This document shows, in pieces, positions 6,466-14,021 of a DNA stretch of 64,000 bases. Below the pieces are notes generated by a model, which worked only from the letters and a program-made list of their open reading frames with translations, was not told the DNA's origin and made no database searches. The DNA is taken from contig NZ_JABBXD010000013.1 in the NCBI RefSeq assembly GCF_014750655.1, forward strand, positions 1-64,000, in the 5' to 3' direction. Position numbers and translations under genes: made by a program. This DNA is from Salinimonas profundi. GTDB lineage: Bacteria > Pseudomonadota > Gammaproteobacteria > Enterobacterales > Alteromonadaceae. The stretch's first letter is position 1. Every line of letters starts with the position of its first letter.

Positions 6466-6566
6466 AACGCTAAGCTTTGGGGCGCAGGCACGGGGCTGTA
6501 ATCGCGAAGCGGCCCCGTGTTTGCGTGCCAGCGAACATAGTGAGCGACAATAGCGTTTTGTTAAAT
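6466..6566 (-). repeat. attC site 10, core split by the IS
   Basis: Minus strand from ATTTAACAAAACGCTA to AGCTTAGCGTT, where the IS begins. The internal CACGGGGC/GCCCCGTG arms and the TAATCGCGAAGC block are intact. The missing core bases ATGA lie on the other side of the element at 4885-4888. Confidence 0.87.
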
Positions 6567-6872
6567 GCCATTTACCACGCCCACTAAAATTGCAGTTAAT
6601 ACTGCGCCTAGAAACCAAATTAGCATGCGCAAAACACAGCGGCCATAAATACGCCAGCCTTCTGCGTCAACAGGGCCGACAATGAAGCTGTTACTGATGT
6701 GTATTCCTCGTTTATATTCTCGATGTATTTCTGTGCCTATAACCAGGAAGAGCATTACAGGGAAAAATATTAACGCGTTAATCAACCACGGAAGAGAAAG
6801 TACCTCCACCGCGCCATTGCTGAGTGTAATGATTGCACCGGCAACAAATGATGTTTTCTTTGTGGCTTCCAT
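6561..6872 (-). CDS. Cassette gene 11 (rightmost), small membrane protein
   Basis: 103 residues from ATG 6872 (a TTG two codons earlier is possible). Hydrophobic helices at about 8-25, 27-47 and 80-101, with a polar loop HREYKRGIHISNSFIVGPVDAEGWRIYGR between the second and third. No family recognised. The stop overlaps attC site 10. Upstream of the start only a lone core AATTAAC (6877-6883, GTTAATT on the minus strand) can be seen, not a clear complete attC, so this may be the first cassette after a lost or diverged attI. Confidence 0.72.
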   Translation of the reverse strand: MEATKKTSFVAGAIITLSNGAVEVLSLPWLINALIFFPVMLFLVIGTEIHREYKRGIHISNSFIVGPVDAEGWRIYGRCVLRMLIWFLGAVLTAILVGVVNGI

Positions 6873-6984
6873 TGGCAATTAACGCTTAAATGGTGCGGAC
6901 CCTAAGAACCGCACATTAATTTTTATCATACCGGGCCATCTTCCGCTATCCTTCGCTGTGACTGCGCTGGGAGCACTTTTAATA

Positions 6985-7090
6985 TTTTGCGAACCTATTT
7001 ATATGCGAACCACGGTTCGCATATAAATAAATCACTATTGGCATAGTACAGCTTTACGTTCCCAAGTCACATGTTTAGGCGTTCGCAAAA
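6985..7090. repeat. Nested inverted repeats
   Basis: An inner palindrome of two 16-bp arms (TATTTATATGCGAACC at 6996-7011 and its complement at 7014-7029) is separated by AC. It is enclosed by a second pair, TTTTGCGAAC (6985-6994) and GTTCGCAAAA (7081-7090). A third looser pair, AACGCTTAAA (6881-6890) and TTTAGGCGTT (7074-7083), matches 9 of 10. GCGAACC or its complement thus occurs four times. No gene lies inside. The rest of 6884-7240 holds the G run and foldable segment listed separately. Confidence 0.8.
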
Positions 7091-7092
7091 CT

Positions 7093-7105
7093 GGGGGGGG
7101 GGGGG
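7093..7105 (+). repeat. Run of 13 G
   Basis: An uninterrupted G tract directly after the nested palindromes. Likely length-variable by slippage, and a place where the assembled length may be wrong. No reading frame depends on it. Confidence 0.9.
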
Positions 7106-7114
7106 ATAAAACGA

Positions 7115-7192
7115 ATTGATGCTTACAGCGATACCCCGAGGGGCAGCAATACGTACGAAACTGCCCAACAGTTAAGGCTGTCGTGCATCAAT
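7115..7192. other. Foldable 78-base segment, possible structured RNA
   Basis: Outer arms ATTGATGC (7115-7122) and GCATCAAT (7185-7192) enclose CCCCGAGGGG, GGGCAG...CTGCCC (7141-7146, 7161-7166) and ACAG...CTGT (7169-7172, 7178-7181). A multi-branched fold is possible. It is not a tRNA (no T-arm GTTCGA, no CCA-end geometry). It lies about 50 bases before a short open frame, so a leader RNA is possible. Confidence 0.35.
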
Positions 7193-7240
7193 AATTGAGT
7201 GACCAGATTTCTTTAACAATGGAGTCAACCAGGGTGAATA

Positions 7241-7453
7241 ATGAAGGAACTCGAAGATGTATTGATGAATATTGATAGGGCGCAATTCCCTGACCGGTAT
7301 GTGCAAGTAAAAGCCTTGTATAATGAAAAGCGCTCGACACCTTCACCAGAAAACGAAAATGAAAAGCCGACATCTCCGGTAAAACCCAGCTGGTCTCAGC
7401 TACATAACTGTACACGTGCTACATTTGTTTCGTTCGCTACAGATTGTATTTGA
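7241..7453 (+). pseudogene. Short gene or 5' remnant of a truncated gene
   Basis: 70 codons with ATG 7241 after AGGGTG. The first half (MKELEDVLMNIDRAQFPDRY, VQVKALYNEKR) looks like the N-terminal helix seen in several bacterial membrane proteins that begin with an IDR..PERY-type motif. After about residue 40 the sequence turns low-complexity (STPSPENENEKPTSPVKPS) and then odd (NCTRATFVSFATDCI), as if the real gene ends in unrelated DNA. Position at the edge of the cassette array suggests truncation during rearrangement. Could also be a genuine small gene. Confidence 0.4.
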
Positions 7454-7560
7454 GTCCTTTAGTGGTATCGCTATTGAGGCTAGTACAGAACACTTCGCAA
7501 GTTATATCCACCAACAACAACCGGCCTGATGGCCAGCCATTGTCTGCGGATTGCATTGAA

Positions 7561-9069
7561 TCAGGTCTCCATTTTTTCAACCTGTTCTTTGACGGGCTTA
7601 CCATCATCGTTAAACCTGGCAATGGCAGCATCTTCAGCTTCCCACCGCTCACGCTCCTCGTCGGATGCTTTGGGCGAGAACCAGTCAAGGTAAGCGTAAA
7701 TTATCCCGATGATCGGTGCTGTCCAGCAGGCAAATGCCAAGGGGATATACAATAGGTTTTCCAGATTGCCACCAGATACGCCCAACCCTAGTGCCGATAT
7801 GACAAATGCGCCGCCGGCGTTCCAGGGGATTAGAGGTGACATGAGCGTCCCCCCTTCTTCAACACCCCGGGATAAATTGAGCGTCGAATAGCCCATCCCG
7901 CGGTATACCGGAGAAAACATTCTGCCTGGTAGTGCCACCGACAAGTACGGGTCGCCCGCTACCAGGTTGGTTGCAAACGCGGTGCCTACAGCGGCCACCT
8001 GGGTACGGGCAAAGGTAGTCGCCATCGTCTTAATCGAATTGATGATAGATTTTAAGCAGCCTGTAGCTTCCAACGCGCCACCAAACGCCAGTGCAATGAG
8101 CACTAACGAGATGGTCCACATCATGGATTGTACCCCACCACGATTAAGCAGATCGTCTATCTCGCTAATATTGGTTTGGATGGAATAGCCATTGTTGGCA
8201 TAGTCAAATACAGCCTGCAGGCTTTGGCCTTGCGCAACCATGGCAAAAGCCCCCCCGGCCAATACGCCGACAAATAGCGACGGCAGCGGCGGCAGTTTTT
8301 TCAGGGCCAGCCCCATGACAATTAATGCAGGTAGCAACGCCCAACCGGAGATATAAAAATTATCCTGTAGCGCTGTGGTGATGCCTTCTATTTTTTCAAA
8401 CGATACGCTTTCAGCATCAATGACTAAAAAGCCCACTGCCAGATAGATAAGAAAGGCAATGACCATGGCAGGAATAGTGGTAGCCATCATATTTTTGATG
8501 TGTGAGAACACATCGGTACCCGTTACCGCCGGTGCAAGGTTGGTGGTATCGGAAAGTGGTGAAACCTTATCGCCGAAAAAGGCACCAGAGACCACGGCAC
8601 CTGCTGTCCAGTACATAGGAATATCAAACCCATCACCAATGCCCATTAAGGCCAGGCCGACCGTTCCCACACTACCCCAGCTTGTACCCAGCGACACTGC
8701 TACCACGGCGCATATCACCATGGCTGCCGGCAGGAAGAGTTCCGGGGATAATGTTTTTAACCCGTAGTAGATAATGGTTGGAACCGTACCGCTGGCGATC
8801 CATATTCCAATAATCATCCCCACAACAATGAGTACGCTCACCGCAGGCAATGCCACGTGGATAACCTTGAAAATACCTTCCCGGATATCTTCCCACGTTA
8901 AACCCAGATAGATCCCGACACAACTGGCCAATGCTACCCCAATAGCAAGTGGAATGTGGGGTTCAAACACCCCGAAGTAAAATATTTGAATCCCCAAAAT
9001 AATAAGCGTCAGTATGACTGGCGTTAACGCCACCGATAGACTTGGTGTAGCTTGCTGATCAACTTCCAT
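7561..9069 (-). CDS. nhaC: NhaC-family Na+/H+ antiporter
   Basis: 502 residues with about 11-12 hydrophobic segments in the inner membrane. The family core GDKVSPLSDTTNLAPAVTGT lies near 170-190, and a second conserved loop NLVAGDPYLSVALPGRMF near 365-383. Expels Na+ in exchange for H+; related NhaC proteins also carry organic anion pairs. The C-terminus is a charged cytoplasmic tail (DEERERWEAEDAA). AGGAAG precedes the start. Monocistronic, divergent from the hydrolase gene across a 305-bp gap. One of three Na+/H+ exchange systems in the window. Confidence 0.93.
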   Translation of the reverse strand: MEVDQQATPSLSVALTPVILTLIILGIQIFYFGVFEPHIPLAIGVALASCVGIYLGLTWEDIREGIFKVIHVALPAVSVLIVVGMIIGIWIASGTVPTIIYYGLKTLSPELFLPAAMVICAVVAVSLGTSWGSVGTVGLALMGIGDGFDIPMYWTAGAVVSGAFFGDKVSPLSDTTNLAPAVTGTDVFSHIKNMMATTIPAMVIAFLIYLAVGFLVIDAESVSFEKIEGITTALQDNFYISGWALLPALIVMGLALKKLPPLPSLFVGVLAGGAFAMVAQGQSLQAVFDYANNGYSIQTNISEIDDLLNRGGVQSMMWTISLVLIALAFGGALEATGCLKSIINSIKTMATTFARTQVAAVGTAFATNLVAGDPYLSVALPGRMFSPVYRGMGYSTLNLSRGVEEGGTLMSPLIPWNAGGAFVISALGLGVSGGNLENLLYIPLAFACWTAPIIGIIYAYLDWFSPKASDEERERWEAEDAAIARFNDDGKPVKEQVEKMET

Positions 9070-9374
9070 ACATCTTCCTGATATCTGTAGCCATTGATGT
9101 TTGTAAGCCCCTAGGTCAAAAAACAGCCTAGAACAGGCATCATATAATTAATGTTTTTTTATGACAGATTATCTACGGCCAACGCACGTAATGGATCGGG
9201 AAAGCGCACCGTAGTGAACGTTGCCGATCTGGGCCTATGGAATCAAGTTGGTCTGGAAGCCATGTAAATTGGCGTATGTGTTACGTCTTGTTACGACAAT
9301 GTGCTTGCCACCGAAAAACGACCTTTTATACTTCCTCGATATTCAAATAATTATCAAAGGATTGTGCAATCAGG
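9070..9374. other. Divergent intergenic region between nhaC and the hydrolase gene
   Basis: 305 bases that must carry promoters for both directions. AT-rich near nhaC (AATTAATGTTTTTTTATG), GC-richer in the middle. I find no convincing riboswitch, operator repeat or gene. Confidence 0.5.
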
Positions 9375-10466
9375 ATGATGTCCGCGTTCCGGTTATTTTC
9401 TGTCTTTCTGCTCATTGTTTTAGTGAACGGATGCAGCATATTTTCGCGTTCAAATTCTGTAGAACGCATATCTTCAGATTCCGGCCCCGTTGCAAGGGCA
9501 AGCGATGGCAGGTATCAAAATATGTTTCCGGGCGAGAAAAGCTATCCCGTCACCTGTGATAAAAATTGTTATCCCACTTTTGAACAACTGGCGTGTCGGG
9601 AGGACAATGAAGAATGTCAGTTTACTGGAAAACATGAAATACCCGACATTGAATCTGGCTTCTCTATTCTGTGGCTGGGGCATGCAAGCTTTTTGGTCAC
9701 TTTGCCGGATGATACTAAACTATTATTTGATCCGGTAAGTGGCCAGTTTGACTGGCCCATCGACTGGCTTCATGCACTGAGCGGCGGAATGACACGCCGG
9801 GCCCCGAGCTGGCCTGATTCAGCGACTTCAGATGTCTCTGCGGTACTATATTCACATTTACACTATGACCATTTCAATAAAGCAGATATTGCGAAACTAG
9901 GCAATGAACCGCTGTATTTTGTACATCAGGACACCGCCGGTTATTTGCCACAAGATGGGCTTACTATTAAAGAAGTAAGCTGGTTCAGCGATTACCAGTT
10001 AGGCTCTGCCACTATTAGCGCGGTACCGGCGCATCACTTTAACAGTCGGTATTGGGTCCCGTTTTTATATAATGATGATGAAATGGCGCTATGGGGTGGC
10101 TGGGTAATAGAGCATGACGGGCGCACGCTGCTTTTTGCAGGTGACACTGGCTACTCAGCGCACTTCAAAAAGATAAGAGAACATTATGGCAGTATCGATA
10201 TCTGCATGTTACCTATTGCGTCGTACTACCACCCGGAATATGCAACATGGTACCGGTACGTTCACACCACCCCGGAAGATGCGCTGACAGCCGCCGATGA
10301 CCTGGGCTGTAAAGTGATGATCCCGTGGGGCTATGGAAATGCAAGTTGGCAGATGGGCGATCATTCTTCTCACTCGCCGCTCAAGCGATTATTGAAAATG
10401 CATCAGGAGGTCAATACTTCGCTGCCATTGGTGATAATGAATGAGGGAGAAAGCGTATCGCTTTGA
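9375..10466 (+). CDS. Metallo-beta-lactamase-fold lipoprotein, NAPE-PLD/UlaG-like
   Basis: 363 residues. Lipoprotein signal with lipobox LVNGC (Cys20) places it in the envelope. The metal site HLHYDH is at 161-166; further conserved pieces are WLGHASFLV (100-108), VPAHHF, ALWGGWVIEH, LLFAGDTGYS and IPWGYG, the pattern of the N-acyl-phosphatidylethanolamine phospholipase D group. These enzymes use two zinc ions to hydrolyse phosphodiester or acyl-type substrates; the bacterial substrate is unknown. An ATG pair at 9375/9378 follows AGG; either may be used. Convergent with the helicase gene. Confidence 0.85.
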   Translation: MMSAFRLFSVFLLIVLVNGCSIFSRSNSVERISSDSGPVARASDGRYQNMFPGEKSYPVTCDKNCYPTFEQLACREDNEECQFTGKHEIPDIESGFSILWLGHASFLVTLPDDTKLLFDPVSGQFDWPIDWLHALSGGMTRRAPSWPDSATSDVSAVLYSHLHYDHFNKADIAKLGNEPLYFVHQDTAGYLPQDGLTIKEVSWFSDYQLGSATISAVPAHHFNSRYWVPFLYNDDEMALWGGWVIEHDGRTLLFAGDTGYSAHFKKIREHYGSIDICMLPIASYYHPEYATWYRYVHTTPEDALTAADDLGCKVMIPWGYGNASWQMGDHSSHSPLKRLLKMHQEVNTSLPLVIMNEGESVSL

Positions 10467-10519
10467 AGCTGTACACCATAAGTTCCTGGTCTACTGCTTG
10501 TAACACTTAAGATGTCGAT

Positions 10520-13399
10520 TCATTGATGCCTTTCATTGATTGTTTGGGTGTAAGAACATCGGTCATCGGGTATGCCATAGCCGGAACACCCATAGAATTT
10601 GCCGTATTTGCCGGCTCTTTCATGAAGTGGACGTCCGCAGAGAGGACAAATCGGCAATTTGCTGGCACAGTCTTCATTGTTGCAAACAGAGTGCGTTTGC
10701 GTATCCACTGAGGGTGAATTGCAGTCCTTACAAATTCTCACTTTGGTTGGGCAGGCATTGCCTGATGAGCATGCGTAATACTCCCCAAATTGTCCGCTTT
10801 GCTTTTTGAAATACCCGCTCGTGCAGCTTGGGCATTTGTGAAGACGCCGGTACTTTTCTGAAAAACGCTCAGAAACAATATTCACTTCAAACGAAGGTGA
10901 GAGTAGCTCTTCCACGAAAACGGATGGCGCCGCCGCGTCAGCGACCAGATAACACTTCTGCTTTGCTCGGGTTATGGCGACATAAAAAAGTCGTCGCTCT
11001 TCTGAATGTAAATAAGGATCAAGGGAAGGAAGCAGCGCTTCGACGACAAGTTCATCTTTTCGGCTGTTGGGGAACCCAAGCTTACCCTGAGACAGTCCGA
11101 TGATGATGCAGTGGCCCGCCTCAAGCCCTTTGGAGCCGTGAAAGGTCCAGAAGGTAATATTACTGTTGCGACACATTTCGTCCAGATAATCCCTCGCATC
11201 CTGAAGCAGGTAATTGTAGCGTGCCATAACAGCGATAGACGCATCAGGTGAATGCTGCAAGATTTTCGAAACAATTTGCCGGGTCGTTGCCTGTAAATCG
11301 GGTTTACCATCAATCAAATCGTCCATGAGATACACTTGCGGCGAAGCGACGATCTGATGAGTGCTAATTTCTTTTTTATATTGCTCAGGGTTGGCCATCA
11401 CAAACATTCCTGCTGTGTGGGCGATGCTGTTGTTGTACCTAAACGTTTTTTCCAGCCTGGTGAGCGAATGACTACCAACGTGCTCTTCAAAGCGTGTTGT
11501 CAGCTCCAGCTTACCGCCGGAAAAGCGATATATTGACTGCCAGTCATCCCCCACCACGGTTAAAATTGGATCAGGCCCCTTTTCTATCATGGCATTTAAA
11601 AAGTCCATCCTCGCCCTGGAGATATCCTGAAATTCGTCCACCAGGATATGGCTGAAGTGCGAACGGTACGTGCCAGTCAATACGCTGGTAGTGGCGCGAA
11701 TTATCATATCGTCAAAATCGATGCGCTCCTCCTCCAGCAGCTTGTCTTTGTACGCATTATGAAAAGCGCTCAGCAAGTCGGTGTATTCGTCGGCGTTGGC
11801 AATATTATGTGCGTTTAAGCGGCTGAAAATTTCGTCACCAGATAACTGCTCGACGCGAATAGCTTGTAAACATTTCAAGTAGCGGGCGACACCCTCTGCG
11901 ATGCCGCCGAAATCCTTCAGCGCATCCAAGACTTCATCCAATGGCCTTTTATACAGTTTAATACCAGCTTCAGTCAGGTGTTGCTCAAGGATGTCTTCGA
12001 GCGTGCCCTCTACCCAGTTGTAATGAAAGGTCTCAAGGAGCGTTGTACCCACCTCAGTGTGCAGATTACGCTTGGACACCATCTCATTCTGAAATTTCAC
12101 GTTGTCGATGCCCGGACGTGTATTGCCTGCTCTGTCAATGCCAAAGTGCTCAAGGTAAATGTCCGTCCCTGTGATGTGAAAGTCCGGGCGGTAATCGAAT
12201 CCAGCACTTATCCGGCGCTTACTCACATAGGATGGCTCATACTCGTAATCCACACAGTGAAGGTAGAGCCAATTGGCAATCAGCAGCTCCTGATAGCCTC
12301 TGACCTGCTCGCCTTTTAGTGTGCGATATTCATTGTCCCTGACGTATTCTTCATATTCCTGCACGGTTTTAAAATCAAAGGGGTTGATTGCAGGGTACAG
12401 CAGCCGGATAAACATCTTCAAAGACCGTTCGCTGTGTTGTATTGCCTGCTCAAACCACGAGGTGGCCCACGACTCCAGCGCAAGTCGGTCTTCGGCAAAG
12501 CGCGACAGGGACGGTGTGATCCCTGCATCAATAAGGATTCGCCTGCCCAGTGCGTGGAAGGTCTGAATTTCAGGCAGCCGGTCGTGTTGAATGTGCAACT
12601 GTTCAGCACGATATTCCAACCTTTCCCGCAGCTCTTTGGCGGCGGCGTTGTTGTAAGCCAGTATCAGAATGCTTTTCGGCTCAGCCTTTGCCGTGTCTAT
12701 CAGGTCAAGCGCTTTGGCCACAATCACGGAGGTCTTTCCCGTCCCTGCCGCAGCCAGTACGAGATTACGGTCATTGTTACGAATCACCGCTAAACGCTGC
12801 TGTTCCGTGAGCGGATTGGATTCAACCTGGTCAAAAAAGCGTTTTCTAGAGGACATCTGCTTGTGTGCAAAGCGTTGTCGAATTTCATTGGCGGTCGAAG
12901 AAAGAGGCTGAACAGCACTGAGAATATTGAGTTGCTGTAAACGTTTGGCAGAGAGACAGCCCGACTCTGCTTGTAGAGGTTTGTATAGCGATAAAAGCGA
13001 AGAAATATCTTCATCCAGAGCAGACACTCGCGAGTCACGTAAGTACTGCCTGACCGCGGCGGTCTCAAATTGTTGATAGATATTTTGAATGCGAGTATCG
13101 GCAAGCTCCATGATTGTGCTGCGAACAGCGCTTTCCAGGGCAGGCAGCGTTTTGCGAGAAAGAAAACGTAATACGAAAGATTGATTGCCCGCATCGAAGC
13201 GATAAGTTCCGCCAAACCACCCTTTTCGAATCTGCGGGAAGGCTTTGACATCAGCCAATGAGATACGTCTGTCTTGCCCATTGATCTGAAGGACAAGTTC
13301 ACTGCCTTCAAGGCGTACATGGGCTGTGCCAAACAAGTTGCCAAGAAAATTAGGTAAACAAATTACAGCACTTCCAATCATGGCTATCTCACACTCCAT
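10520..13399 (-). CDS. UvrD-family helicase, helicase IV-like, with C-terminal zinc ribbons
   Basis: 959 residues, against about 684 for E. coli HelD. The N-terminal beta-rich domain is followed by the superfamily 1 core: Q-motif LTEQQRLAV, Walker A AAAGTGKTS (216-224), DEFQDISR, GDDWQSIYRFSGG, TFHGSKGLEA and FYVAITRAK. An embedded nuclease-like insert (YRPDFHI...IYLEHFGIDR) is normal for the helicase IV branch. The last 104 residues hold at least three CxxC-type zinc ribbons like the C-terminus of topoisomerase I (CPSC, CKDC, CPLC). Likely a 3'-5' DNA helicase for repair or fork processing. The zinc tail should bind single-stranded DNA. Confidence 0.88.
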   Translation of the reverse strand: MECEIAMIGSAVICLPNFLGNLFGTAHVRLEGSELVLQINGQDRRISLADVKAFPQIRKGWFGGTYRFDAGNQSFVLRFLSRKTLPALESAVRSTIMELADTRIQNIYQQFETAAVRQYLRDSRVSALDEDISSLLSLYKPLQAESGCLSAKRLQQLNILSAVQPLSSTANEIRQRFAHKQMSSRKRFFDQVESNPLTEQQRLAVIRNNDRNLVLAAAGTGKTSVIVAKALDLIDTAKAEPKSILILAYNNAAAKELRERLEYRAEQLHIQHDRLPEIQTFHALGRRILIDAGITPSLSRFAEDRLALESWATSWFEQAIQHSERSLKMFIRLLYPAINPFDFKTVQEYEEYVRDNEYRTLKGEQVRGYQELLIANWLYLHCVDYEYEPSYVSKRRISAGFDYRPDFHITGTDIYLEHFGIDRAGNTRPGIDNVKFQNEMVSKRNLHTEVGTTLLETFHYNWVEGTLEDILEQHLTEAGIKLYKRPLDEVLDALKDFGGIAEGVARYLKCLQAIRVEQLSGDEIFSRLNAHNIANADEYTDLLSAFHNAYKDKLLEEERIDFDDMIIRATTSVLTGTYRSHFSHILVDEFQDISRARMDFLNAMIEKGPDPILTVVGDDWQSIYRFSGGKLELTTRFEEHVGSHSLTRLEKTFRYNNSIAHTAGMFVMANPEQYKKEISTHQIVASPQVYLMDDLIDGKPDLQATTRQIVSKILQHSPDASIAVMARYNYLLQDARDYLDEMCRNSNITFWTFHGSKGLEAGHCIIIGLSQGKLGFPNSRKDELVVEALLPSLDPYLHSEERRLFYVAITRAKQKCYLVADAAAPSVFVEELLSPSFEVNIVSERFSEKYRRLHKCPSCTSGYFKKQSGQFGEYYACSSGNACPTKVRICKDCNSPSVDTQTHSVCNNEDCASKLPICPLCGRPLHERAGKYGKFYGCSGYGIPDDRCSYTQTINERHQ

Positions 13400-14021
13400 T
13401 CCAACCGACTACCATTCAACAACGGTTGAATTACCGGACTTTTGCCCAGTTAACATCTAAAGCGCGGTATCTTATGCTCGGCGCACGACTAAGTACAAGC
13501 ATTGATTTAGATGGTAAGCACCGTCACTTTTCTGACCCGTTTTCCTGAAGATAAATACGCGTCCGACTGACGATGCTTATGTGGTCTGTGACGAGTCGCA
13601 ATCAAACGGGCTGTTGAGTGAATCGAATAAACTCAACAAGGGATGCGAGTTTCAATTACCGAAACAAATGCAGTGCGATTCGCCATTAGTAAACCTTCCC
13701 TAAACCAGCGATATCCCATTTTTTAAAGTCTCCGTAATGAATTAAGAAGGACAACGCCTTATGCGCTTTTCAATACATTGGAAACAATGACGATTTTAAA
13801 ATAAAGAAACGCTGCAGCGAACAACAAAGTACCAGCGCCATCAAGCAGCATCTGGCTGGCGTGAAGGCAAACGAAACTTGTCGAAATAGAAATCACATCT
13901 TCGAAACCAGACTTGCCGGTTTGACACTGCAGAGCGCAACGTTCCTATCAGCGGGATGCTCATTAAGAAACCGCGACGTGGTTATCGCCGCGGCTTTGTT
14001 AGAAGACTGACAATAGATAAA
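13400..14021. other. 622-bp gap with no supported gene
   Basis: Lies upstream of the helicase and downstream of the DUF885 gene. All six frames are broken; short hairpins such as CCGCG...CGCGG near 13970-13990 are present but without T runs. May be decayed coding sequence. Confidence 0.5.

Larger units (their letters stand above)
46..6883 (-). other. Integron cassette array lacking an integrase (CALIN), 10 cassette genes
   Basis: Ten short genes, all on the minus strand, are each followed by an imperfect inverted repeat that begins with a TAAC-type core (GCATAAC, GCCTAAC, ATATAAC) just after or overlapping the stop codon and ends with a GTT core (GTTATGC, GTTAGGC, GTTAGCT) just before the next start. 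This is the gene-attC-gene layout of an integron. Longer attCs share an internal block TAATCGCGAAGC (plus-strand reading), suggesting they arose from one integron. In this orientation attI and a divergent intI should lie right of 6883, but no tyrosine recombinase is encoded between 6884 and nhaC. The array may continue left of the window. I infer a CALIN or detached array. Confidence 0.87.

Noticed and set aside
6884..7560. Search for an integrase and attI to complete the integron
   Set aside because: No frame encodes the R-H-R-Y tyrosine recombinase motifs; the only frame is 70 codons and unrelated.
7444..7755. Frames opposite the 3' part of nhaC
   Set aside because: Antisense to a strongly supported membrane protein gene, with atypical composition.
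9070..9374. Sodium riboswitch before nhaC similar to the nhaB leader
   Set aside because: No pair of hairpins with the GATAACAACGAC-type linker was found on the minus strand.
9221..9559. 112-codon plus-strand frame overlapping the hydrolase gene
   Set aside because: Out of frame with the lipoprotein gene, whose lipobox and metal site are clear.
13955..13998. GGCTTTGTTAGAAG resembling an attC end
   Set aside because: The partner core on the other side is missing and no cassette gene adjoins it; one core-like word is expected by chance.
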